A program made the translations under genes and the position numbers. This document shows, one piece after another, positions 1 through 6,254 of a DNA stretch of 17,123 nt (position 1 is its first letter; the number at the start of each line of letters is the position of its first letter). Location: assembly GCA_910589385.1 (NCBI GenBank), contig CAJUTU010000067.1, positions 1 through 17,123 on the forward strand. The letters run 5' to 3'. The notes below the pieces were generated by a model. That model saw nothing but the letters and a program-made list of their open reading frames with translations, made no database searches and was not told the origin of the DNA. Source of the DNA: an uncultured Lachnospiraceae bacterium (GTDB lineage Bacteria > Bacillota > Clostridia > Lachnospirales > Lachnospiraceae).

Positions 1-30
1 ATCAATAGATTCACATCTTCAACAAACAGA

Positions 31-537
31 CTACACCCCGTTCTTGCATAAGGAAGTCCTGTCTGCCTCCTTCTTTTCATAAAATGTTAATGTAAGTCTT
101 TCGTTAATGACCTTTGTTTTGCCTGTTTGGCAATACCCCATTTTTTCATACAGGTGACAGTTTTCAGACTCCTGCAAAATTGTGTCTAGCTCCCAATTTT
201 CGTTTCCATGCATTTCTTCACACAGCCGGATTGCTTTCTGTGCAATACCTTTCCCTTGAAATTCCGGCAGTATAAATATCGGGGAAATTCTTTTGTTTTT
301 TCCGTTTTCCTTTTTGTCAATAATACGGATAGCGCCTACTTTTTGCTGTCCAATACAAATAAAATAGTAAAATGTAAAGTCCTGTTTCAAGCGTGTTTCT
401 ACTTTTTCTATATTTTCATTTGCAGGACTGGTGTCAAAATCCTGATATCTCTCCAATAACTCTTTGAAAGCTTCAACCTGCATAGCGTGTAGTTCTTTTG
501 CATTGTCAATATTTGCCCTTAATAATATTACTTCCAT
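31..537 (-). CDS. GNAT family N-acetyltransferase
   Basis: This 168-residue protein fits a stand-alone GNAT acetyltransferase, which moves an acetyl group from acetyl-CoA to an amine on an unknown acceptor in the cytoplasm. The acetyl-CoA pyrophosphate loop is visible as IxPxFQGKGIA about two thirds of the way along (QGKGIA matches the R/Q-x-x-G-x-G/A motif A). It is followed by the usual helix and by a LYEKMGY motif near the C-terminus, typical of the family. I chose the ATG at 537 and not the in-frame ATG at 552 because a GGAGG ribosome binding site lies 6 bases before 537. It begins just after a parA remnant on the same strand and may be cargo of the same decayed element; that link is inference. 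The acceptor substrate is unknown. Confidence 0.85.
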   Translation of the reverse strand: MEVILLRANIDNAKELHAMQVEAFKELLERYQDFDTSPANENIEKVETRLKQDFTFYYFICIGQQKVGAIRIIDKKENGKNKRISPIFILPEFQGKGIAQKAIRLCEEMHGNENWELDTILQESENCHLYEKMGYCQTGKTKVINERLTLTFYEKKEADRTSLCKNGV

Positions 538-561
538 ATACAGCCTCCACATTAAATTAAA

Positions 562-842
562 TCAGTCCGTTACAAACGCCTTATAGTCCTGTGCCGCTGC
601 ACAGCACGGACTATACTTCGTAGATGGGCTTTCCCAGGAATGAATTTTCCGCCACCTTCCGGGAATACCTGATGCTCCCACTTCATCCGTGACTGCCAAA
701 GCATTGATTACATTGTAGCTGATATCCGGCGGATTATCAATGATACAATAATCATATCTGTCGGCTGAATCAGTTCCTCTGGATGATTCCAATCCCCACA
801 GAGCAGCTTTGTAACTGGGGCTATCATTAAGGTATCTGCTTT
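562..842 (-). pseudogene. parA-like partition ATPase remnant, deleted and frameshifted
   Basis: Reading leftward, the segment from 762 to about 679 encodes DRYDYCIIDNPPDISYNVIN and then ALAVTDEV. This is the Walker B region of ParA/Soj ATPases (hhhID-x-PP plus NALAVTDEV). The next ParA-like stretch is in another frame (682 to 617) and reads IRYSRKVAENSFLGKPIYE, the conserved ParA C-terminal region. One extra base at 616 then returns to the first frame for YSPCCAAAQDYKAFVTD and a stop at 562. The roughly 80 residues normally between these parts are missing, as is the N-terminal P-loop half. The stretch from about 842 to 765 encodes an open run in a third frame (KADTLMIAPVTKLL onward) that I cannot assign. 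The gene cannot make a working ATPase. ParA genes of this kind occur on plasmids and integrative elements. Confidence 0.75.
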
Positions 843-900
843 ACTGTTTTGACATGATATCTCTCTGAACTTTTATCATTATAATAGGCCTACAGTTGAT

Positions 901-1058
901 TTACAGTAATTCTTTTTTCTCTTCTAATTTCCTTTTCACCTCTGCCTGAGTACTGCCATATACAAAGTGACGCTTCGGGCCGGGTGCATCATAAATGCCG
1001 CACACCATCTTCCGTCTTTTCTTTTGTTTATTGTTCCTTCACCATTACTGCATCTCAT
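901..1058 (-). pseudogene. tyrosine integrase N-terminal fragment, frameshifted
   Basis: An ATG at 1058, preceded by GGAGGG, opens a frame reading MRCSNGEGTINKRKDGRW and then CAAF. This is the start of phage/ICE tyrosine recombinases (GxGTIxKRKDGRWxAA, the arm-type DNA-binding domain). Around 990-996 a T appears lost from a T-run, and the matching continuation lies in another frame: YDAPGPKRHFVYGSTQAEVK then RKLEEKKELL and a stop at 901. The joined reading matches about the first 50 residues of an integrase. The core-binding and catalytic domains (Arg-His-Arg-Tyr) are absent. It lies just upstream of the parA remnant on the same strand. The family assignment rests on the motif, not on a search. 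Confidence 0.7.
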
Positions 1059-1073
1059 AATATTTCCCTCCAC

Positions 1074-1106
1074 AAAAAGGGGCTATCTATTTCCCGGCAG
1101 CCCCTT
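1074..1106 (-). terminator. intrinsic terminator or attenuator before the integrase remnant
   Basis: On the minus strand AAGGGGCT pairs with AGCCCCTT across a 14-base loop and is followed by a run of Ts (1074-1078). It ends about 15 bases before the integrase start codon and directly abuts the GGAGG site, so it would stop transcription entering the integrase from upstream. Confidence 0.65.
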
Positions 1107-1224
1107 GCAGCTTTCTCTGTTTATCGTTAGGTTGAGCGTACCTGTTAGCACAGGAGACGTTTTTCAATCATCCCACGATGCATAAATCCATTTTGGAACA
1201 ATGGCATAATCAGTCTTTTTTTGC

Positions 1225-1767
1225 TTATAACAAGTCTGAAATACGGATAATCAAGTCCTCATAAATACATACGGGAATTTCATCATCAAAGCTGTACTGC
1301 CTGTGTTTTTCATCGTTTTCAAAATCATAAACGTTGGCGGTTCTAAGGCGTGGGTTTACATTCCAATATTCCCTTACTCCAGCAGATCGGTATTTAAAAA
1401 GTTTAATTCCGCAGTCTGTGCGTTCCGTACTAGGAGAAAGAATTTCGATGATCCAATCAGGCGCGCCATTGCAGCCCCTGTCATCCAGTTTGCTTTTGTC
1501 GCATCTGATGCTGATATCCGGCTCAACATAATTGATATCGTCTGCATTTAAAAAGACTGCAAATGGAGCAAGAAATACGTCGCATCCACCGTTTTTCTTA
1601 TCAATATAGTCAGAAATCTTTCTGGCCACAGAATAAGAAATTCTTTGGTGAATCGTATTAGGCAAAGCCATCATATACATTTGTCCGTCAATCAGTTCCG
1701 CCCTCTGTCCCTCCGGCAGAGCGTAGACAACTTCAATGGTATATGTCTTTTCCTGCGGCAATGCCAT
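1225..1767 (-). CDS. Uma2 family (DUF820) restriction-endonuclease-like protein
   Basis: This 180-residue protein has the layout of the Uma2/DUF820 family, whose fold resembles PD-(D/E)XK nucleases. Visible motifs in order are ELIDG near the start, a histidine followed by a helix (NTIHQRIS), EPDIS in the middle (the acidic residue of the nuclease core), WIIEILSPST (the ExL strand), then YRSAGVREYW and the final strand ending VYDFE. The key acidic residues appear intact. The start at 1767 is favoured over the in-frame ATG at 1809 because 1809 falls inside the promoter spacer and an AAAGGA site precedes 1767. It stands alone with its own promoter and has no partner gene here. The biological role of most Uma2 proteins is not established; many are abundant in cyanobacteria and scattered in Clostridia. 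Confidence 0.85.
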   Translation of the reverse strand: MALPQEKTYTIEVVYALPEGQRAELIDGQMYMMALPNTIHQRISYSVARKISDYIDKKNGGCDVFLAPFAVFLNADDINYVEPDISIRCDKSKLDDRGCNGAPDWIIEILSPSTERTDCGIKLFKYRSAGVREYWNVNPRLRTANVYDFENDEKHRQYSFDDEIPVCIYEDLIIRISDLL

Positions 1768-1795
1768 AATATCACGTCCTTTCCTTATGCAGTTC

Positions 1796-1824
1796 AGTAT
1801 ATTGTACAAAACCTAAAAAGTCAA
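1796..1824 (-). promoter_or_regulatory. sigma-A-type promoter of the Uma2 gene
   Basis: TTGACT (1824-1819) and TATACT (1801-1796) are separated by exactly 17 bases on the minus strand, about 30 bases before the chosen start codon. This is close to the housekeeping consensus. Confidence 0.75.
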
Positions 1825-1917
1825 TGTGCCAAGAATATATCAAGAACTATAGGACACGATTTCTGAACCTGAAAGCAAGGCAATCTCCGCAGTGAATCCC
1901 GTTGATGTCAAAGCAAC

Positions 1918-1951
1918 AAAAAAGAGCCCTTCCCATGCCCGGAAGGACTCT
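1918..1951 (-). terminator. second terminator downstream of tRNA-Leu
   Basis: On the minus strand AGAGTCCTTCC pairs with GGAAGGGCTCT (one mismatch, 7-base loop) and is followed by a run of six Ts (1923-1918). It backs up the hairpin immediately upstream of it. Confidence 0.75.
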
Positions 1952-1962
1952 TACAAAATAGC

Positions 1963-1988
1963 AAAAACCCTTGTAAAACAAGGGTTTT
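1963..1988 (-). terminator. first terminator downstream of tRNA-Leu
   Basis: A perfect 10-bp hairpin, AAAACCCTTG with CAAGGGTTTT around a 5-base loop, ends in Ts on the minus strand and begins about 8 bases after the tRNA 3' end. The A-run on the other side means it could also work from the opposite direction. Confidence 0.75.
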
Positions 1989-1996
1989 CGTAAGGC

Positions 1997-2079
1997 TGCG
2001 GATGGTGGGACTTGAACCCACACGTAGTCACCTACGCAAGATTTTGAGTCTTGTGCGTCTGCCATTCCGCCACATCCGC
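1997..2079 (-). tRNA. tRNA-Leu (CAA anticodon)
   Basis: The 83-nt sequence folds as a class II tRNA. The acceptor arm GCGGATG pairs with CATCCGC, followed by discriminator A. The anticodon arm CAAGA/TCTTG holds the loop CTCAAAA with anticodon CAA, reading UUG leucine codons. A long variable arm (GTAGGTGACTAC) precedes the T-arm GTGGG-TTCAAGT-CCCAC. The 3' CCA is not encoded (GCC follows the discriminator), so it must be added after transcription. It lies between lysA and two terminators and has its own weak promoter-like sequence upstream. Confidence 0.97.
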
Positions 2080-2082
2080 TCA

Positions 2083-2120
2083 TCCGGCTTGAAAATTCCT
2101 TATACTTCCTTTTCAAGCCG
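2083..2120 (-). repeat. perfect 12-bp inverted repeat in the tRNA-Leu leader
   Basis: CCGGCTTGAAAA and its exact complement TTTTCAAGCCGG enclose 14 bases, ending only 3 bases before the mature tRNA 5' end. There is no T-run, so it is not an obvious terminator for lysA. As RNA it would form a stable hairpin at the RNase P cleavage side of the precursor. Confidence 0.7.
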
Positions 2121-2123
2121 GAA

Positions 2124-2152
2124 TTTATCTTAACATATTTCAACCATTTTTG
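2124..2152 (-). promoter_or_regulatory. putative tRNA-Leu promoter with extended -10
   Basis: On the minus strand TTGCAA and TAAGAT are 17 bases apart, and the -10 is preceded by TGT, giving a TGn extended -10. Both hexamers match only 4 of 6 consensus bases, so this is moderate evidence. The promoter starts right after the lysA stop codon. Confidence 0.5.
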
Positions 2153-2159
2153 CAATACC

Positions 2160-3428
2160 TTATATTAATTTTTTTCCGATTTCAAAGCAGTCAAAGGTCG
2201 CAAAATAGTCTGCGGGAGTTTCCGCGCGGCGGATGAGCTGCACGCTCCCGTCCTCTTTCAGCAGCAATTCCGCGGATTTGAGCTTTCCATTATAATTGTA
2301 TCCCATAGCAAATCCATGCGCTCCGGTATCATGGATCACCAGATGATCCCCCAGCTCCACTTCCGGCAGCATCCGGTCAATGGCAAACTTATCATTATTT
2401 TCACAAAGAGAACCTGTCACGTCATATTTGTGGTCGCAGGGCAGGTCTTCTTTTCCCATCACCGTGATATGATGGTATGCCCCATACATTGCAGGCCGCA
2501 TCAGATTAACCGCACATGCGTCCACACCGATATATTCTTTATGTGTGTGCTTCTCGTGGATAGCCGTGGTGACCAGACAGCCATAGGGTCCCATCATATA
2601 ACGCCCCAGCTCCGTATAAATCTCCACATCCCCCATTCCTGCCGGAATCAGCACTTCCTCATACACACGGCGCACGCCGTCCCCTATGATCCGGATGTCA
2701 TTTGGCTCCTGATCCGGAGTATAAGGAATCCCGATTCCGCCTGACAGGTTGATGAACTTTATGTTCACCCCTGTATTTTTCTGAAGCTTCACAGCCTGTT
2801 CAAATAAAACTTTCGCCAGCATCGGATAATAGTCGTTTGTCACGGTATTGCTTGCAAGAAACGCGTGGATTCCAAATTCTTTTGCGCCCTTTTGCTTTAA
2901 AATATGGAATGCTTCCTCAATCTGCTCTGTCGTCATTCCATATTTGGAATCTCCCGGGTTGTCCATGATGTCATTGCTGATCTTAAAAAGCCCACCCGGG
3001 TTATACCGGCAGCTTATGGTTTCCGGAATATGCCCGATGGTTTTCTCTAAGAAATCAATATGCGTAATATCATCCAGATTGATGATCGCCCCAAGCTTAT
3101 CCGCCAGTATAAATTCTTCAGCCGGGGTGTCATTAGAAGAAAACATAATATCCGCCCCTCTGATGCCGACTGCGTCAGACAGCATCAGCTCCGTATAGGA
3201 AGAGCAGTCACAGCCGCAGCCGTATTCCCGCAGGATGTCGATCAAAAACGGGTTTGGGGTTGCTTTTACAGCAAAATACTCTTTATATCCAGGATTCCAG
3301 GAAAATGCCTCTTTCAAAGCTTTTACATTCCTTCGGATTCCTTTTTCGTCATATAAATGAAATGGAGTCGGATACGTTTTCGTAATCTCCTCCAACTGTT
3401 CCTTTGTAACAAATGGCGCTTTGTTCAT
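2160..3428 (-). CDS. lysA: diaminopimelate decarboxylase
   Basis: This 422-residue PLP enzyme of the alanine-racemase-fold (group IV) decarboxylases should convert meso-diaminopimelate to L-lysine and CO2. The PLP lysine is K55 in YFAVKATPNP. The glycine loop that binds the PLP phosphate is seen in NLSGGIGIPY, followed by ELGRYMMGPYG, and the C-terminal active-site block reads GSLCENNDKFA then the HDTGAHGFAMGYNYNG stretch. The usual HIGSQ motif is replaced by HAFLASNT, so it belongs to a divergent branch, and another diamino-acid specificity cannot be fully excluded. The ATG at 3428 is chosen over the in-frame GTG at 3464 because GAGGAG lies 9 bases before it. It has its own strong promoter and is separate from the flavoprotein operon upstream. 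Confidence 0.85.
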   Translation of the reverse strand: MNKAPFVTKEQLEEITKTYPTPFHLYDEKGIRRNVKALKEAFSWNPGYKEYFAVKATPNPFLIDILREYGCGCDCSSYTELMLSDAVGIRGADIMFSSNDTPAEEFILADKLGAIINLDDITHIDFLEKTIGHIPETISCRYNPGGLFKISNDIMDNPGDSKYGMTTEQIEEAFHILKQKGAKEFGIHAFLASNTVTNDYYPMLAKVLFEQAVKLQKNTGVNIKFINLSGGIGIPYTPDQEPNDIRIIGDGVRRVYEEVLIPAGMGDVEIYTELGRYMMGPYGCLVTTAIHEKHTHKEYIGVDACAVNLMRPAMYGAYHHITVMGKEDLPCDHKYDVTGSLCENNDKFAIDRMLPEVELGDHLVIHDTGAHGFAMGYNYNGKLKSAELLLKEDGSVQLIRRAETPADYFATFDCFEIGKKLI

Positions 3429-3511
3429 TCTTCTTCTCTCCTCATTCCAAAAGGGTGTTTTCACCGGATGCTTTTACAATTTAACCAGGTGAAGTGACAA
3501 TTTACAGAAAT

Positions 3512-3540
3512 ACTATAATCGGAATCGCACCAATTGTCAA
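3512..3540 (-). promoter_or_regulatory. lysA promoter with flanking inverted repeat
   Basis: TTGACA (3540-3535, perfect) and TATAGT (3517-3512) are 17 bases apart on the minus strand, about 85 bases before the lysA start. An 8-bp inverted repeat, TGACAATT at 3495-3502 and AATTGTCA at 3532-3539, spans the region from the -35 to just past the expected start of transcription, a plausible operator arrangement. Confidence 0.8.
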
Positions 3541-3559
3541 TAGCAAAGAAACTGTAACC

Positions 3560-5428
3560 TTATATCTCCCATTTCGCCATATAGGTTTCCGCGTTTATCT
3601 TAAGATACTCTTTCATATCATACTTTAACAAATTTCCACCTTTTAAATTAATACAGACCCGGATATCTGCCCTCTCCAGAGATTCTTTTATACTTTTCCT
3701 GATTTCCGCCCTTCTTCCCTTGTTCATCTGCCCGATCCAAAGCAGCGCCATCATCGCGTAGGAATAAAATTGGAAATACAGGTCGTCATGGTCCTCAATA
3801 AATTCATTTCCTGTGATTTCGATATCTTTACAAAAATCCGGAGTGTGCAATATATTTTCCAAATAGGAAATACTGCCTGTATCTCCTAATTTCCCTAATA
3901 GATAAATTGCTGCAATACATCTGGGCTGGTTATACATCGTGCTGTTTGAAAAAAACGTCATATCCCTGTCTGCCGCAATCCTTCTTAAAAACGGTGCCGC
4001 TTCCTTCCGTCCTTTCATGCCCAAAGCCAATGCGCTGTTTGCGCAGTATTGTTCCTCTTCTATCCATTGCAATAGAGCAGGTACGATTTGTTCTTCGTCC
4101 ATCTGGAAAGCCGACCAGATCCCCCACCCGGCCTTTTCTCCTGCCAGGCTCTCTTGAATCTTTTCAAGATCAGAAAGCAAAAACTGTTCTTCATCATTTT
4201 CATCAAAAAAGGCAGCGTGCATTTCCACTTCCTCTGTTTTTACACATCCACTCTCTATCAGGATCTTTTCGGTTTCCTGAAAAACAGAATCTCCCATATG
4301 CCCATGATTTACCATACATGCAGCCAGCGTGCCTACTGCTTCCCCGCATTTATACATATCCCGGTTCATCCGAAGCGCAGACGCCACATCATGATCCGAA
4401 GCAATATGCCGTCCCGCTGCAAGTATTCCCTCATATTCTTCCATTACACAGGTTTCCGCCGGCACCGGGATACGCAGCCGGATTCCCCACAAGCCGCACA
4501 CCACTGTCCAATACTGAAACAACTCACTCTCAAATGCCATATCTTTCCCGTGGACGTCAATATTTGCATATCCATAAAACAGTACATGCCCCTGCCTTGT
4601 TCCAGACAGCAGTTCTTTTAACCGGATCTGCCTTTTCCCATAAATTCTTTTTCCCTCACGGCAGCCTATTAATCTGGAAAATGTAATGATCCGCTCTTCT
4701 TTGGCATACTTCCGCCGGTTGTATAAAGGATAATTATTGGACTTGACCACCTCTTTTGAGATATTTTCCATATCATACGGATCCATATAACCGCAATCGT
4801 TGTAATTACAATGTATACTGCCGTTCTGCATAGTCATGATCACATTAGAAAACGGCTGGTATCGGGGCCGGGCATCCCTTCCTAAACACATCTTGCAGTC
4901 CATCATCTCAAACAGATATCCTTCTGCCGTTGCGTCGATCACAACATCCGCCAGCGTATAATGCACTTTACCATTACTGATCCACTGCACTCCTACGGCA
5001 CGTTTTCCATCCACAAGCACTCCAATGACCGGAGCTTCGTATACAATATGCACGCCTTCCTGTAAAGCCATCTGTTCTAAGACATATTTTTTCACATCCG
5101 GGTTACGCCCTGTGGCGGCACATTCTTCTTTTACGGTAATAAATCCTTCCTGCTCCAGCTCCTTTACTCTTTTGTCTACGCTCTCAAACAAACCTCCTGA
5201 TGCCCCTAGGTAATAAATAAAAACGCCGCCTCCGGTACTCTGTCCTCCCATAAAGTTTTCAAATTCCAGGCCCAATACTTTCATCCCACATTTCGCCGCC
5301 TGGATAGCCGCCATAGAGCCAGCGCTCCCCAGGCCCGCAACGATCACATCGTACTTCTGTTCCAGAGCAGTCTCCTGCACCTGGGCTGCAACACTCTTAG
5401 AGTCCTTTTTCTGATATATTTTTAACAT
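3560..5428 (-). CDS. FAD-dependent oxidoreductase with HEAT-like C-terminal region
   Basis: This 622-residue protein belongs to the FAD-dependent oxidoreductase family of Pfam type FAD_oxidored. The FAD ADP-binding fold is visible as DVIVAGLGSAGS (GxGxxG at residues 32-37), then an acidic strand end (LGLE) and FMGGQSTGGGV. Later come VIDATAEG (163-170) and the family's C-terminal FAD-contact block, ILAAGRHIASDHDVASALR (335-353), leading to GEAVGTLAA. Residues about 440-585 look like alpha-helical HEAT-type repeats, an added domain beyond the catalytic core. There is no signal peptide, so it is cytoplasmic. It is the last gene of the transporter operon and overlaps the preceding flavoprotein-like gene by 7 bases (ATGTTAA), implying coupled translation. 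Context suggests it oxidises or reduces the imported compound; the substrate is unknown. Confidence 0.85.
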   Translation of the reverse strand: MLKIYQKKDSKSVAAQVQETALEQKYDVIVAGLGSAGSMAAIQAAKCGMKVLGLEFENFMGGQSTGGGVFIYYLGASGGLFESVDKRVKELEQEGFITVKEECAATGRNPDVKKYVLEQMALQEGVHIVYEAPVIGVLVDGKRAVGVQWISNGKVHYTLADVVIDATAEGYLFEMMDCKMCLGRDARPRYQPFSNVIMTMQNGSIHCNYNDCGYMDPYDMENISKEVVKSNNYPLYNRRKYAKEERIITFSRLIGCREGKRIYGKRQIRLKELLSGTRQGHVLFYGYANIDVHGKDMAFESELFQYWTVVCGLWGIRLRIPVPAETCVMEEYEGILAAGRHIASDHDVASALRMNRDMYKCGEAVGTLAACMVNHGHMGDSVFQETEKILIESGCVKTEEVEMHAAFFDENDEEQFLLSDLEKIQESLAGEKAGWGIWSAFQMDEEQIVPALLQWIEEEQYCANSALALGMKGRKEAAPFLRRIAADRDMTFFSNSTMYNQPRCIAAIYLLGKLGDTGSISYLENILHTPDFCKDIEITGNEFIEDHDDLYFQFYSYAMMALLWIGQMNKGRRAEIRKSIKESLERADIRVCINLKGGNLLKYDMKEYLKINAETYMAKWEI

Positions 5429-6225
5429 AACAGCCTTTGCTTTCCTCCAATCTGCACTCCTTCATAGAACGCCTGCAAGACTCCCTGCCCTGTATTGGAC
5501 GGCACCCACTCCCAATGTTTTCCTATCATCTCCTGCGTTTCAGAAAGAAGGAATTCAAATGTGGATGCTATATAGGCGACTTTCCACGGGCAGAACATTT
5601 CCTTTTTCTGTTCCCAATACTCAAAAAACCGCTTTCGTGATTCCTGCCACGTTTCATCTATCTGTACTTCCATTTTCAAGATCCATTCATCTTCATAAAA
5701 TCCTTCTGACAGAGACACATACTGAGAACCCATATTTCTGTCTTTATCATCTGCCTTTCCGCTCAGCATGATATTTAAATATTTTTTTTCTATCTTTCTT
5801 TCATCCCCCAGGATTGTTTCCGCCGTATCATATATACAGGAAGTCCAAATCTGGCTGATACCTGATGCATTATAATATGTAACCAGATATTCTTCCTCTC
5901 TCTTTTCTATACTTAAAACTACTGTCTTAAAACAAAGCTTCAGATTTTTCTCTTTTGCCAGTTCAAACAATGACGCAGATACCGCTGGCAGAAGCACTTT
6001 GTTTTCCGCAATCGCTTCTCTGTCCCGAAGCTTATCCTCAAGTTCCGTGTTCTCTGCTCCCGGTTGTTTTTTTAACTGCATATCAAATGTATCCACAAAT
6101 TCGCTTCCGATCAGGCAGCTTTTTTCTAAAATCAGCGCCTTTGTACAAAGTACGCTTGCAATTCCCAGCGCTTTCACCGTTGCGCCCAGTATCACAACCG
6201 GAACATAATTTTCTCTTTGCTCCAT
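5422..6225 (-). CDS. FAD_oxidored-like companion protein with a degenerate nucleotide-binding motif
   Basis: This 267-residue protein looks like a shortened relative of its neighbour. It begins with a beta-alpha-beta unit, VPVVILGATVKALGIASVL, followed by LILEKS. Where an FAD enzyme needs GxGxxG, residues 14-19 read GATVKA, so two of the three glycines are missing. A strand-rich middle (LKLCFKTVVLSIEKREEEY, then CIYDTAE) resembles the part preceding the IDAT motif. The end, WVPSNTGQGVLQAFYEGVQI then GG, resembles the family's last helix. Start choice: ATG at 6225 has AGGAGG 11 bases upstream; ATG at 6234 is only 2 bases from it; an open frame to 6366 runs into the permease gene and is unlikely. 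The gene may encode a partner or pseudo-enzyme for the adjacent flavoprotein. The assignment is by visible pattern only. Confidence 0.65.
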   Translation of the reverse strand: MEQRENYVPVVILGATVKALGIASVLCTKALILEKSCLIGSEFVDTFDMQLKKQPGAENTELEDKLRDREAIAENKVLLPAVSASLFELAKEKNLKLCFKTVVLSIEKREEEYLVTYYNASGISQIWTSCIYDTAETILGDERKIEKKYLNIMLSGKADDKDRNMGSQYVSLSEGFYEDEWILKMEVQIDETWQESRKRFFEYWEQKKEMFCPWKVAYIASTFEFLLSETQEMIGKHWEWVPSNTGQGVLQAFYEGVQIGGKQRLLC

Positions 6226-6254
6226 CTGCTCCATTCCCTCCTTTTGTTTAGGAA

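Noticed and set aside
967..1185. Plus-strand open frame of 72 codons across the integrase remnant
   Set aside because: The minus strand of the same stretch carries integrase-like peptide, a GGAGG site and a terminator, so the plus-strand frame is chance.
1154..1224. Minus-strand peptide run KKTDYAIVPKWIYASWDD ending in a stop
   Set aside because: It could be the tail of a lost gene of the decayed element, but I recognise no family and it has no start codon with a ribosome binding site.
1847..2155. Open frame of 102 codons on the minus strand covering tRNA-Leu
   Set aside because: It is the translation of the tRNA gene itself plus flanking terminators; the peptide GGMADAQDSKSCVGDYVWVQ is a familiar artefact of tRNA-Leu sequences.
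3907..4686. Plus-strand open frame of 259 codons
   Set aside because: It is antisense to the FAD oxidoreductase, whose motifs are clear, and shows no domain.
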